A stretch of 64,000 nucleotides of DNA from Bacteroidaceae bacterium (GTDB taxonomy: Bacteria; Bacteroidota; Bacteroidia; Bacteroidales; Bacteroidaceae): assembly GCA_017472635.1 (NCBI GenBank), contig JAFUPU010000020.1:25737-89736 (forward strand), read 5' to 3'. A program made the translations under genes and the position numbers. Of the stretch, positions 37,901 through 47,623 are shown piece after piece. Below the pieces are notes generated by a model, which did no database searches, had not been told where the DNA came from, and worked only from the letters and a program-made list of their open reading frames with translations. Position 1 is the stretch's first letter. Each line of letters starts with the position of its first letter.

Positions 37901-37991
37901 AACAGTGTTGTTCCGTACCCGCTAAGTCATGGACTTATCTCCACGAAGTTTCTACTGAACTATAAAGAGAATTATTTGTTTTCAATAACGC

Positions 37992-38043
37992 AACAAACTC
38001 CGCTCGTCTACCGTGTTTGTTCGGCTGACGAACGGAGTTTGTT
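37992..38043. terminator. Palindrome downstream of the GLUG lipoprotein gene
   Basis: AACAAACTCCGCTCGTC (37992-38008) pairs with GACGAACGGAGTTTGTT (38027-38043) with one G:T. The stem core ACTCCGCTCGT is the same as in the palindrome at 3077-3122. It probably ends the minus-strand transcript, although the T-tract is poor. Confidence 0.55.
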
Positions 38044-38099
38044 ATAATTACGCTATTTACCTATGCAAAATCTGTATTTGTGATGAAGATGTGTTGCCC

Positions 38100-40295
38100 T
38101 TACTCATGAGTATGCGATGTATAGTCAATCAGGTCGCTGCTTGTCGAATTACCTATCCATTTGGTGGGTGTTCCTTGATTTTCGTTGCAACTGAAGACAG
38201 ATGCTTGCAAAGATTCCTCTGTGGACTCTTTGTTAAAACCGGCAATGCCCCCTGTATAGTTATATACCGCACCTGTAGCCGATACTACTCCCAAGTTAGA
38301 ACTTTGATGGATGGTAGCAGTAAAGTCTTCAGTATTTTTTTCTGCTGTAATCGTAACTCCAATATTGTATCCCACAATACCACCGGCAGCTGCTGCACTT
38401 TTTGCTGAGACAACTCCGACGGCTGACACTTTCGAATGGTTTTCACATGAATTAACCGCTCCTCCGTTGTTGTAGGCAGCGACACCACCGGCAAAGAGTT
38501 TGGAACCCTCCGTCTGTTTTGCAATGACTTCTCCCTTGTTGATTGAACTCTTGATTGTAGCACCTCCGCTATTTTTTCCTACAATACCTCCACAAGAGGC
38601 TTCATTATGAGATGCGGGCATAGAGACTTTACCTTGATTCACACAATTCTCGACAAGGGAGGTTTTACCGCTTGAGAGCCCCGTAATACCCCCTATACGC
38701 ACTTGCCCGCTGGAAGCGGTAAGATTTTGTATGTTTTCGCAATCGGAAATAGTACCGGTATTTGCTCCCACAATACCTCCCAAATGCAGGTAAGTAGATG
38801 AAACCACACTCAGGTTGTCAGCTGAAAGGTCGGCATAATTGTCGCATCCGGTGACATTTCCGTTGTTCACACCGGCAATTCCTCCGACATAGGGACCCGA
38901 TTGGGCACTGCTTGAGATGTTGCATGACGACACGATGGCTGCGTAATTGCGACAATCGCTGATGGTTCCTTTATTCATGCCACAGATGCCACCAAAGTTA
39001 ATTATATTGGCTACCGTATTATGAACAAAATAGCCGCCATATACCACCGTCTTCATAACCTTCCCTGCATCGTCTATCACTCCAAACAGCCCGGCAAAAA
39101 TACTCTCCGTAGCAGAAGCACCTTCTGTTGGAACCGGATTGGCATTTTTAATCAAGAAGCCATTCCCGTCATACGTACCCTTGAACGCATTATCGCTGTT
39201 ACAACCAATAGGGGTCCACTTCAAGTTGTTCAGGTCGATATCCAATGTTTGAAGGATAGTTTTTCCGGTAAAATCAGTTCCGGTATTCACCAAATGGGCT
39301 AAGCCCGCCAATTCGGCAGCGGTAGAAATTGACATGGTTGTTGCATCAACTGAATACCAATCGGTGTCTATACTGCCATCCCAAGGAATAATTTCGAAAT
39401 AGCTATTATCTTCTTTCAGCGTACCGGTATTCTCGGTCCATCCGACAATTTCGGATTTGAGGGTCGCTTCGGTGATGCTGTTGCTCAATTCTACCTCATA
39501 CAGATATTTGTTTCCAGCCATCCATTCACTATTCTCAGAGAAACTGAACACATAGGTTCTTCCATTCTCCAAACGAATAAAAATTCGTAGACCTGCACAC
39601 TGTTGTGGTATCAAGATAGCCTCAACCTGCATCTTATCTTCGGATTCGGTAACCCATCCCTTTACATCTTGGGCAGGTGCTTCAGCGTCTATATTAATCG
39701 TACCATCAGCCAATGAGAAGAAAGCTTGCGTTTTCACCCCCTCGATGGTGAGGGTAAGCCCTAACAGATCTTCCATTTCAACTCCTTCACCAGGCGTCAA
39801 CGTAAACAAGACTTTGCTCAACTGATGCTTAAACTGCAAAGATTGGGGTTCAGCTGTTGCCGAGATATTCTTCAAATTGTTGCTGTAAAGCAAGTCCAAT
39901 TCCTGTTGACTCACCTGATTGTAGGCATCAATATAGATACCACCATCTTCTATATTTCCGAATGGATAATAAGCAATGAAATCAACCGCTTCATCAACGG
40001 GATAATACATTTTGTCGATTTCCGCATCAGGTTCAAATCCTGCATTATCCATTGAATAAACATACTTCCGATTAAAGGCTTCGTCTACAATCACCTCATT
40101 GGAGAGTGTTTGTCCTGTTTGGAACATAAAAATGCCCACTTCGTCCAACGCATCCCACGAATCACCTGTCACACGCGTTTGGATTTGACCTGAAAATGAG
40201 ACTTGAACATCTGACCGTGTACCCACAAATTCATAAGTCTCGGTGCTACATGCAATCATCATTGCTGTAACTGCAAGAATCAACGCTTTTTTCAT
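38100..40295 (-). CDS. Fimbrillin-like lipoprotein with C-terminal GLUG repeats (adhesin-like)
   Basis: 731 residues. Lipobox MMIAC gives an N-terminal lipid anchor. Residues about 25-300 form a fimbrillin-like domain (DEVGIFMFQTGQ, MYYPVDEAVDFIAYYPFG, LQFKHQLSKVLFTL, NKYLYEVELSNSITEA). After a linker, residues about 430-720 carry at least eight GLUG-type repeats (GGICGMNKGTISDCRNYA, GGIAGVNNGNVTGCDNYA, GGIVGANTGTISDCENI, GGIVGKNSGGATIKSSINKG and others), which form beta-helical adhesive stalks in other proteins. It starts 9 bases after the stop of the Na/Pi cotransporter gene, so both are likely on one transcript. Binding target unknown. Confidence 0.82.
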   Translation of the reverse strand: MKKALILAVTAMMIACSTETYEFVGTRSDVQVSFSGQIQTRVTGDSWDALDEVGIFMFQTGQTLSNEVIVDEAFNRKYVYSMDNAGFEPDAEIDKMYYPVDEAVDFIAYYPFGNIEDGGIYIDAYNQVSQQELDLLYSNNLKNISATAEPQSLQFKHQLSKVLFTLTPGEGVEMEDLLGLTLTIEGVKTQAFFSLADGTINIDAEAPAQDVKGWVTESEDKMQVEAILIPQQCAGLRIFIRLENGRTYVFSFSENSEWMAGNKYLYEVELSNSITEATLKSEIVGWTENTGTLKEDNSYFEIIPWDGSIDTDWYSVDATTMSISTAAELAGLAHLVNTGTDFTGKTILQTLDIDLNNLKWTPIGCNSDNAFKGTYDGNGFLIKNANPVPTEGASATESIFAGLFGVIDDAGKVMKTVVYGGYFVHNTVANIINFGGICGMNKGTISDCRNYAAIVSSCNISSSAQSGPYVGGIAGVNNGNVTGCDNYADLSADNLSVVSSTYLHLGGIVGANTGTISDCENIQNLTASSGQVRIGGITGLSSGKTSLVENCVNQGKVSMPASHNEASCGGIVGKNSGGATIKSSINKGEVIAKQTEGSKLFAGGVAAYNNGGAVNSCENHSKVSAVGVVSAKSAAAAGGIVGYNIGVTITAEKNTEDFTATIHQSSNLGVVSATGAVYNYTGGIAGFNKESTEESLQASVFSCNENQGTPTKWIGNSTSSDLIDYTSHTHE

Positions 40296-40304
40296 TTGTT
40301 TATC

Positions 40305-41996
40305 TTATATTTTCTTTTCCCGAATATCTGCTTTTGCTTCAACCACATTCACTACATAATCGCCCAACTTTTCACACTCGCTGATGATGTCCATATAATG
40401 CACACCCATCTGGTAGTTGTACTCTTTGTTGTTTACATCCAAGATATTTTGGTTTTTCAATTGGTTTCGATAATTATTAATCTCATTTTCGATGTTGAAA
40501 GTCTGGTTCACATCAATATGGGCTGTCTCGTCAAGCGTACGCACCATCTGCTCCAAAGCACTATCGGTCAATTCCATCATCTGGTTGATGTGCTCGTATT
40601 GCTTTTGAGTGAAATCATCGCTTCCATTATGCTTACGGTTTAGCGTACGTGCCAAATTATAGCAACTGTCACCAATGCTCTCTATCTCAGTCACCTCGCG
40701 CAACATTGAACGTATCTGCAACTTACTTTCAGAACTCAACCGTCCTTCAGAAACAAGGTTTAGGTAATTTGCAATCTCAATCTCCATGTTGTCGCTGATG
40801 CTCTCATACTTCTCAATACGGCTGAACAATTTATTAAAATCGTTATCGTTCTGCTGTTTTGTAAGATCGCGCACCAACCCAAACATCTTGTGGGTACGAC
40901 GTGCAAAAAGGTTAATTTCCTTACGTGCCTGCAAAATTGAAAGCTCGGCTGTAGAAAGCATACCCCCTGTGATGAAACGCAAGCGAAACTCCTCCTCATC
41001 TTCTTTGTTGGGGATGAGCTTGCAACAAGTCTTCTCTATCAGACGGACAAACCATATTAAAATAAGTACATTGCAAATATTGAATGAAGTATGGAATACT
41101 GACAACATAAATGGAACTGCCACCATGGTATCGGTCATGTGCATCACGTTTTCTACAAACCACTTGATGGCAGAAGTGAAAGGCGTGAACAAACACAAGA
41201 CCCAAATGACACCAAACACATTGAACACAAAATGTGCAAAAGCAGCCCGCCTTGATTGGGTATTACCTGTCAAAGCCGCCAGATTTGCAGTCACCGTAGT
41301 ACCAATGTTTTCACCCAAGACCAATGCTGCACCAATCTCAAAAGGAATCCATCCATTAGCACACATGATGAGCGTAATCGCCATCGTTGCAGAAGATGAC
41401 TGCACTATCACGGTAATGATTGTACCAATCAGTACAAATAACAGGATAGAGACGAATCCCATGTCAATATAGCCTTGCAAGAAAGCCAACATCTCGGGAT
41501 TATTCTTCAAATCAGGCGTATTCTCCTGCAACATAGAAAGTCCCATGAAGAGGAAAGAAAAACCAAAGATGAACTCGCCAAATGACTTTTTGAAACTATT
41601 TTGTGAGAAAAGTACAGGGATGGCACCAACCGCCAACAACGGCAAGGCAAACGCTGCAATATCGACCTTAAAACCGAAAAGTGAAATAATCCATGCGGTC
41701 ACCGTGGTACCAATATTGGCACCCATAATAACTCCAATAGATTGAGCCAATGTAAGCAAACCGGCATTGACAAAACTTACAACCATCACAGTCGTAGCTG
41801 ATGATGATTGGATAAGCATCGTTATTAGCATACCGGTCAAGACTCCGGTCACACGATTGGTTGTCATAGCTGTCAACACTTTACGCATACGGTCTCCAGC
41901 CAACTTCTGCAATCCCTCGCTCATAATTTTCATTCCATAGAGGAACAAGGCGAGCGAACCTAACAGTTTACATAAATCAAAAAAAGTATATTCCAT
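40305..41996 (-). CDS. Na/Pi cotransporter family protein with PhoU-like domain
   Basis: 563 residues. The N-terminal half has about eight membrane segments with two inverted-repeat signature motifs, LIQSSSATTVM (near residue 62) and VQSSSATMAI (near 200), plus MGANIGTTVTAW and LGENIGTTVTAN, which form the sodium/phosphate sites. The C-terminal half (about 345-563) is a helical PhoU-like domain (LFSRIEKYESISDNMEIEIANYL). The family takes up or exports phosphate; direction is uncertain. Minus-strand -7 box TATTTTTG at 42056-42049. It heads a probable two-gene unit with the GLUG lipoprotein. Confidence 0.92.
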   Translation of the reverse strand: MEYTFFDLCKLLGSLALFLYGMKIMSEGLQKLAGDRMRKVLTAMTTNRVTGVLTGMLITMLIQSSSATTVMVVSFVNAGLLTLAQSIGVIMGANIGTTVTAWIISLFGFKVDIAAFALPLLAVGAIPVLFSQNSFKKSFGEFIFGFSFLFMGLSMLQENTPDLKNNPEMLAFLQGYIDMGFVSILLFVLIGTIITVIVQSSSATMAITLIMCANGWIPFEIGAALVLGENIGTTVTANLAALTGNTQSRRAAFAHFVFNVFGVIWVLCLFTPFTSAIKWFVENVMHMTDTMVAVPFMLSVFHTSFNICNVLILIWFVRLIEKTCCKLIPNKEDEEEFRLRFITGGMLSTAELSILQARKEINLFARRTHKMFGLVRDLTKQQNDNDFNKLFSRIEKYESISDNMEIEIANYLNLVSEGRLSSESKLQIRSMLREVTEIESIGDSCYNLARTLNRKHNGSDDFTQKQYEHINQMMELTDSALEQMVRTLDETAHIDVNQTFNIENEINNYRNQLKNQNILDVNNKEYNYQMGVHYMDIISECEKLGDYVVNVVEAKADIREKKI

Positions 41997-42185
41997 TTTT
42001 TGTTTTTTTATTATTCTCTATGTTACTTCTAACAAGTGTTATTGAGCGCAAAAATAATAAAAAAACTCAGTATTCACTAAAAAACGTTCTTTTTTTCTGA
42101 TATTGAATAATCATTCTTCAATAGGAAAGGATAAAAATAGTGCCATAAAGCAATAAAAAAAAGAAGATAAGCAGAAAAAAGAGGC

Positions 42186-42233
42186 AAGAAAAAGAGGAGT
42201 ATCAAAGCTTTTTTCATTTCTTGATACCCCTCT
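42186..42233 (-). terminator. Terminator of the mscS-family gene
   Basis: Minus strand: GAGGGGTATCAAG, a 13-base loop, CTTTGATACTCCTC (42207-42194), then TTTTTCTT. It follows the stop by about 15 bases. A short hydrophobic open frame reading over it (MKKALILLFFLPLF...) is probably a coincidence of the A/T-rich hairpin. Confidence 0.8.
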
Positions 42234-42248
42234 TTTCCAAACAAGAAA

Positions 42249-43079
42249 TTATCCTTGATGAATCGTAAGTTGTGGGAAAGGGAAATTGATATTCCGTTTG
42301 TTGAAAACAGCATAAATCTGTTGGTTCATATTAAAATACACTCCCCAATAGTCACTACTTTTAACCCACACACGCATGGTTACGTCTACGCTACTGGCAG
42401 CCAGTGCTGAAAGTTTGATAAAAGGCTCAGGAGTATTCATGATACGACTATCGGCAGCTATGATTTCACGCAATGTCTTTTCTACAGTCTCAAAATCTGT
42501 ACCATACTCTACACTTACCGTAAAATCGATCCGACGGGTATCCAAGTTGCTGTAGTTTGTTATCACACTACCGCTCATAGCACCATTGGGTGCATAAACG
42601 ACCTTATTGTCGGCTGTCACCAAAATGGTATGGAAAATCTGAATCTCACGCACAGTACCTGCCGCACCGGTATCGGCTTCAATATAGTCGCCAACTTTAT
42701 AAGGTCGGAAAAGCAAAATGATAATACCTCCTGCAAAATTCTGCAAATTTCCGGAAAGCGCCACACCAATAGCCACACCGGCTGATGCCAGCAATGCTGC
42801 AAATCCGGTAAGTTCCACTCCTAACTTTCCGATAATGGCTAAGATAAGCAACACCACCAACAGGATGTTTACCATGCTCTTCAAGAATGTTTGGATACTT
42901 ACCTCCACCTTTCTCTTTTCTAAAATGCGGGCAAATGCACGATTAATCCATTTGATAAGCAATCGTCCGATTAAATAGATTAGCAGTGTACCTAAAATGC
43001 GCTCCCCTAAAGAGATTCCCACATCAACTAATTTAACAAAGGTCTCGTTCATTAATGTACTGAATTCTTCTGTCGTCAT
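42249..43079 (-). CDS. Small-conductance mechanosensitive channel (MscS family)
   Basis: 276 residues, the size of E. coli MscS. Three membrane segments (about 20-45, 60-85, 90-115); the third has the Gly/Ala-rich pore pattern ASAGVAIGVALSGNLQNFAGG. It is followed by the beta domain (FRPYKVGDYIEADTGAAGTVREI, then NGAMSGSVITNYS) and the alpha/beta vestibule ending VFNKRNINFPFPQLTIHQ. Opens under membrane tension to release solutes at hypo-osmotic shock. A single gene upstream of the Na/Pi gene in the same orientation, with its own terminator. Confidence 0.93.
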   Translation of the reverse strand: MTTEEFSTLMNETFVKLVDVGISLGERILGTLLIYLIGRLLIKWINRAFARILEKRKVEVSIQTFLKSMVNILLVVLLILAIIGKLGVELTGFAALLASAGVAIGVALSGNLQNFAGGIIILLFRPYKVGDYIEADTGAAGTVREIQIFHTILVTADNKVVYAPNGAMSGSVITNYSNLDTRRIDFTVSVEYGTDFETVEKTLREIIAADSRIMNTPEPFIKLSALAASSVDVTMRVWVKSSDYWGVYFNMNQQIYAVFNKRNINFPFPQLTIHQG

Positions 43080-43120
43080 AGTTTTTCAATTTTTATAGTT
43101 TCCTCTATTTTTGTATTGTA

Positions 43121-43588
43121 CTATTTATACCCGTCTCTCAGATGGCTAACAGACTTACCCAATAATGGATGATACAACGAAGGGGCTATCTCAGCCAACG
43201 GCTCTAACACAAAATCACGTACATGCATCAACGGATGAGGTATAACCAACTGACGACTATGCACGATCCAATCTTCATAAAGCAATAAATCGATATCTAT
43301 TATCCGGTCGCAATATGCTCCATCTCGGGTTTTATGCATACGTCCCATCTCACATTCAATCTGTTGTGTAGCATCCAACACCTCTGTTGGAGTCAGTCGG
43401 GTCTTTACTTGCACGGCTGCATTCAAAAAACTATTTTCTGAATCAAACCCCCAAGGTTTTGTTTCGTAAAATGCGGATTGGGAAACCACTTCCCCAATCC
43501 GCTTTTCTACAAAATGTATAGCATTGTATAAGTTATCTGCTTTGGAGCCCAAATTGGTTCCCAACGAAAGATATACAATATACATCAT
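43121..43588 (-). CDS. folK: 2-amino-4-hydroxy-6-hydroxymethyldihydropteridine diphosphokinase
   Basis: 155 residues, standard HPPK size. YLSLGTNLGSKADNL opens the fold; FYETKPWGF, FLNAAVQV and the magnesium/ATP site DRIIDIDLLLY followed by VIPHPLMHVRDFVLEPLAEIAP are the family signatures. It transfers pyrophosphate from ATP to the pterin in folate synthesis. The start overlaps the queA stop (TAATG); it is the last gene of the ftsX-to-folK run. Confidence 0.96.
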   Translation of the reverse strand: MMYIVYLSLGTNLGSKADNLYNAIHFVEKRIGEVVSQSAFYETKPWGFDSENSFLNAAVQVKTRLTPTEVLDATQQIECEMGRMHKTRDGAYCDRIIDIDLLLYEDWIVHSRQLVIPHPLMHVRDFVLEPLAEIAPSLYHPLLGKSVSHLRDGYK

Positions 43589-44643
43589 TATTTGTCAACT
43601 ATCAACATGGCATCTCCATAAGTGCCAAAACGGTATTCCTCCTTCAATGCCACATTATATGCATCCATAATCATTTCGTAACCACCAAATGCTGCAACCA
43701 TCATCAACAGAGTTGAATAGGGCATATGAAAATTAGAGACCATACTGGTTGCTACCGTGAAATCATAGGGAGGGAAAATAAATTTATTTGTCCACCCCTC
43801 AAACTCCTTTAAATTATGATCTGTACCTGCAGCTGTCTCCAATGCACGCATGGTCGTTGTACCAATGGCACAAACTTCCCGTTCGTTCTCTTTTGCACGA
43901 TTTACCAAGTCGCAAGCTTCACGTCCCACAAACATCTGTTCACTATCTGTCTTATGCTTGGTCAGATCTTCTACATCTATCTCACGGAAATTGCCCAACC
44001 CAGCATGCAATGTAATAAATGCGGACTCTACTCCCTTGATTTCCATACGCTTCATTAATTCACGACTGAAATGCATACCTGCCGTAGGAGCTGTTACAGC
44101 CCCCTCGTTACGTGCAAAAATGGTCTGAAAACGTTCGGCATCATCCTCTTCCACCGGACGATTGATGAATGAAGGAAGTGGCGCCTCACCTAATGCATAA
44201 AGAGCCTCTTTAAATTCATCATGAGGACCATCGTAAAGAAAACGAAGAGTACGCCCACGAGAGGTTGTATTATCAATAACCTCTGCTACCATTGAATCAT
44301 CGGGACCGAAATACAGTTTGTTCCCTATACGAATTTTACGTGCAGGGTCTACCAACACATCCCACAAACGAAATTCTTCATTCAGTTCACGCAACAAAAA
44401 AACTTCAATGCGGGCTCCTGTCTTTTCTTTGTTTCCGTAAAGACGTGCAGGGAATACACGTGTATCGTTGAAGACAAAAACATCATTCTCATCGAAATAG
44501 TCGAGAATATCCTTAAACACCCGATGCTCTATTGTCCCACTCTGCTTATGTACAACCATCAAACGAGATTCATCGCGATGAACTGCAGGATGAGGAGCTA
44601 TCCGATCCTCTGGGAGCTTAAATTTAAATTGTGACAGTTTCAT
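43588..44643 (-). CDS. queA: S-adenosylmethionine:tRNA ribosyltransferase-isomerase
   Basis: 351 residues. [50 protein letters not shown] and [11 protein letters not shown] are QueA signatures, followed by [11 protein letters not shown] and [16 protein letters not shown]. It adds the ribosyl part of SAM to preQ1 in tRNA to give epoxyqueuosine. The stop is shared with the folK start; 10 bases separate it from truB. Its need for SAM is a loose link to metK about 9 kb away, not evidence of co-regulation. Confidence 0.97.
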   Translation of the reverse strand: MKLSQFKFKLPEDRIAPHPAVHRDESRLMVVHKQSGTIEHRVFKDILDYFDENDVFVFNDTRVFPARLYGNKEKTGARIEVFLLRELNEEFRLWDVLVDPARKIRIGNKLYFGPDDSMVAEVIDNTTSRGRTLRFLYDGPHDEFKEALYALGEAPLPSFINRPVEEDDAERFQTIFARNEGAVTAPTAGMHFSRELMKRMEIKGVESAFITLHAGLGNFREIDVEDLTKHKTDSEQMFVGREACDLVNRAKENEREVCAIGTTTMRALETAAGTDHNLKEFEGWTNKFIFPPYDFTVATSMVSNFHMPYSTLLMMVAAFGGYEMIMDAYNVALKEEYRFGTYGDAMLIVDK

Positions 44644-44653
44644 ATTATTATAT

Positions 44654-45358
44654 TTATTGATTTATTATTTCTTGCTTGTCAAGCCAATCTGCAAATTGCT
44701 CGGGGTCAAGACATTCTTCGATACGTATATCCCCCACTCGAGTACGGCACAAAGCTATAAGATGTGCCCCACTATGCAATGCTTCGCCAATATCACGCGC
44801 CAATGCACGTATATAAGTTCCTTTACTGCAAACGACCCGAATCTGCATTATCATCTTCTCAAGATCGCAGTCTAACAACTCTATTTCGTCTATAACCAAT
44901 GTTTTAGCTTTTAAGGGAACTTCTTCTCCTTTGCGGGCAAGATCATAGGCACGCTTTCCATCAACCTTGCAAGCCGAAAAAGCCGGTGGAACTTGCTCTA
45001 TAGTTCCCACAAACCCTGCCAACACTTTTTCTATCAACTGCCGGTCTATATGAGTTGTTGGATAAGTTGCATCAATCTCTTTCTCTAAATCAAAGGAAGG
45101 TGTGGTCGCACCCAACTGTAAAGTGGCTATATACTCTTTTGTATGATACTGAAATTCCTCAATTCGCTTAGTCGCCCGCCCTGTACATACAATCATCACA
45201 CCTGTAGCCAATGGGTCTAATGTGCCAGCATGTCCGACTTTCATCTTTTTCACCCCCAATTTGCGACATAGCAGATAACGCGCCTTACCCACTACTGCAA
45301 ACGAGGTCCAACCTAATGGCTTGTTAAAACAGAGAACTTCTCCTTGAATGAAATCCAT
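44654..45358 (-). CDS. truB: tRNA pseudouridine(55) synthase
   Basis: 234 residues from ATG 45358, which overlaps the uppP stop (TAATG); longer upstream frames lie inside upp[34 protein letters not shown] (catalytic Asp in the GTLDPLA motif, near residue 45), [20 protein letters not shown] and [15 protein letters not shown] are TruB motifs. It forms pseudouridine 55 in the T-loop of tRNAs. It lacks the C-terminal PUA extension of longer TruB proteins. Confidence 0.97.
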   Translation of the reverse strand: MDFIQGEVLCFNKPLGWTSFAVVGKARYLLCRKLGVKKMKVGHAGTLDPLATGVMIVCTGRATKRIEEFQYHTKEYIATLQLGATTPSFDLEKEIDATYPTTHIDRQLIEKVLAGFVGTIEQVPPAFSACKVDGKRAYDLARKGEEVPLKAKTLVIDEIELLDCDLEKMIMQIRVVCSKGTYIRALARDIGEALHSGAHLIALCRTRVGDIRIEECLDPEQFADWLDKQEIINQ

Positions 45359-46203
45359 TATACTATTTCTAAAGTATGACCAGTAAAGAGCAGTATCAGA
45401 ATAATGGCACCTACAATTATTCGATACCACCCAAATGCCTTAAATCCGTATTTCGTTACAAAGTTTATAAAAAATTTAATGGCAAGCATGGCTACTATGA
45501 ATGCTACAACATTTCCAACCACTAATGGAGTTAAATTATCCATAATGATTTCTGTTCCTCCCTCTTTCAACAATTTATAAACCTTATAGACTGTCGCTCC
45601 TAACATTGTAGGTACCGCCAAGAAAAACGAAAATTCAGCAGCATCCTTGCGGGTCATCCGCTGCGACATACCCCCTACAATGGTCGCCATTGAGCGTGAT
45701 ACGCCCGGAATCATTGAAATACACTGGAAAAGTCCTACCATAAAAGCACGCTTCTCAGTAAACGGGGTATCCTCACTTCCCTTACTGAAAATTTTGTCGC
45801 AATAAAGCATAAATACACCTCCGACTACCAACATGACAGCTACCACTTCAACTCGCTCCAACATGGCATCAATGGCATCGCTGAAAAGCAAACCTAAAAC
45901 AGCCGCAGGAATAAAAGCTATAAATAACTTCCAATAGAAATCAAACTTATGCAAAAAGCGTTTTACCCCTGAAGTTCCTTGAGGGGCAGGGGTGTGATTC
46001 AAACGGAAAAAACGCTTCCAATAAAGTACCACAACCGATAAAATAGCACCAAATTGAATGATAAATGTAAATGCTTTCACAAAATCAGTACTTTCAACCC
46101 CCAACAGATTTTGGGCTATAATCATGTGTCCTGTAGACGAAACTGGCAAAAACTCTGTCAGTCCCTCAACAATAGCAATAACAATTGTTTGTAAAATATC
46201 CAT
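45358..46203 (-). CDS. uppP: Undecaprenyl-diphosphate phosphatase
   Basis: 281 residues, membrane protein with about eight segments. The catalytic motifs are [16 protein letters not shown] (residues 14-29) and [14 protein letters not shown] (near 165-178). It dephosphorylates undecaprenyl pyrophosphate to recycle the lipid carrier for cell-wall and polysaccharide synthesis and is the classic bacitracin-resistance protein BacA. It overlaps DUF3098 upstream and truB downstream by one base each (TAATG), indicating strict translational coupling. Confidence 0.97.
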   Translation of the reverse strand: MDILQTIVIAIVEGLTEFLPVSSTGHMIIAQNLLGVESTDFVKAFTFIIQFGAILSVVVLYWKRFFRLNHTPAPQGTSGVKRFLHKFDFYWKLFIAFIPAAVLGLLFSDAIDAMLERVEVVAVMLVVGGVFMLYCDKIFSKGSEDTPFTEKRAFMVGLFQCISMIPGVSRSMATIVGGMSQRMTRKDAAEFSFFLAVPTMLGATVYKVYKLLKEGGTEIIMDNLTPLVVGNVVAFIVAMLAIKFFINFVTKYGFKAFGWYRIIVGAIILILLFTGHTLEIV

Positions 46204-46460
46204 TATTCTTCCGTTTTTTCAGGTGAATTTACTGAGGTATTTTTAGGTTTTGTCATCACTGCGTAAATCATCAGGATAAACCCAACGAAACATACAACGG
46301 GGGCAACTTTAATGCGACGAACGCTGAAAATATCAGGTTCAAAAGTCGTTTCGGTTGAACCGGGACCAGTCATGAGCAGAAATCCAACCACGATAAGGAT
46401 TACACCTATGGCAACTAACAGATAATTCTTTTTTCCGAATGCAAAATTCAATGTACTCAT
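46203..46460 (-). CDS. DUF3098 family small membrane protein
   Basis: 85 residues. [21 protein letters not shown] gives the first membrane segment; a short loop ([17 protein letters not shown]) leads into a second segment and a hydrophilic tail. Two-segment proteins of this type sit between ftsX and uppP across Bacteroidetes. Function unknown; position suggests envelope growth or division. The stop is shared with the uppP start. Confidence 0.88.
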   Translation of the reverse strand: MSTLNFAFGKKNYLLVAIGVILIVVGFLLMTGPGSTETTFEPDIFSVRRIKVAPVVCFVGFILMIYAVMTKPKNTSVNSPEKTEE

Positions 46461-46511
46461 TATTTCATTTTTATTTGTTTCAAACGAATATACTTTTTCC
46501 CTTGTCTCTTT

Positions 46512-47378
46512 TTATAACTCATAGAGCGTGCTTGCTTTCATCCGCAAATACCGATTAATAGAAAAATAGGCGCACAATAGCGTTATCGACACTCCGAAGA
46601 TGAAGACTGCCCCCATTACTAATAACATCGTATTAGGGGTTATGATATGAACCAAATCGGGTTCATAGCGCACCAACCAATAGCCACCTCCTATCAACAA
46701 GCCATTAGCACATAGTGCAGAAATTATCCCAACACTCAAATTACGCAATAAAAAGGGTCTGCGTATAAGCCCCCACCCTGCTCCGACCAGTTTCATGGTG
46801 TGAATAAGAAACCGGTCAGCGTAAATAGTCAATCGAATTGTATTGTTTATCAGTGAAAATGAAATCACGGTAAGCAAAGTAGCAATCGCCAGTAACACCA
46901 AGCTAATCTTACGCACATTGTTGTTGACCGCATCAATCAATCCTTCAGGATATACAATTTCGATAACCTTTGCTCGCGAAAGGATATCCTTTTCTATCCA
47001 CATTACACTATCGGTATTGGCATACGCTGAATTTAGTCGGATTTCTAAAGAAGCAGTAAAAGGATTATGCCCCACAAATTCAGCAGGATTAGTTCCCATA
47101 GCCTCGGTTTCTTCACGCAAAGCCTGCTCTTTTGAAATATACTCTGTCTGCTTTACATAAGGCATTGCATCTAATTCTTTTTGGAATGCCTGGATATCGC
47201 GCTCAGTCATATCATCACTTAATAAAGCTGAAAAACTAATGTTTTCACGTACATACACTGACAGATTGTCTGCAGACTTCACAAAGAAAACAACCATACC
47301 CAACAACAGCAACACCATAGTCGTACTGATGCACGATGTAACAAATTGCATATCGAAAAAGGAACGTTTCTTTTGCAT
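46512..47378 (-). CDS. ftsX: Cell division protein FtsX-like permease
   Basis: 288 residues. One membrane segment near the N-terminus (VTSCISTTMVLLLLGMVVFF), a periplasmic domain of about 120 residues with the FtsX pattern (ISFSALLSDDMTERDIQAFQ, then EYISKEQAL), and three C-terminal segments around 165-280. With the ATPase FtsE it couples division to peptidoglycan hydrolase activation. No ftsE is in the window. It is the first gene of the run continuing into DUF3098-uppP-truB-queA-folK, 51 bases before DUF3098. Confidence 0.9.
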   Translation of the reverse strand: MQKKRSFFDMQFVTSCISTTMVLLLLGMVVFFVKSADNLSVYVRENISFSALLSDDMTERDIQAFQKELDAMPYVKQTEYISKEQALREETEAMGTNPAEFVGHNPFTASLEIRLNSAYANTDSVMWIEKDILSRAKVIEIVYPEGLIDAVNNNVRKISLVLLAIATLLTVISFSLINNTIRLTIYADRFLIHTMKLVGAGWGLIRRPFLLRNLSVGIISALCANGLLIGGGYWLVRYEPDLVHIITPNTMLLVMGAVFIFGVSITLLCAYFSINRYLRMKASTLYEL

Positions 47379-47623
47379 CTTTTTTCAGCTCTTTTAGTAA
47401 TGAATCCGCCCGCACCCGAATTAATGCTTAAGCATGAATACAAAATACCCAAATTTGGTGCAAAATAACAAATTATTCCTATATCCCCCTATTTTCATTA
47501 GGGTTATTTAATAATTCAATCATTACAAAAGAGAACTTTTTGAGATATTGGAAGCTACTTATCCTATAATTATATCTTAATGGATAATCTTCTCAATACA
47601 ACCAATCACACTATCCATTACCT

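Noticed and set aside
42077-42250. Small hydrophobic protein downstream of the mscS-family gene
   Set aside because: Its coding sequence coincides with the terminator hairpin and A/T-rich tail, and no ribosome binding site or conservation signal is visible.
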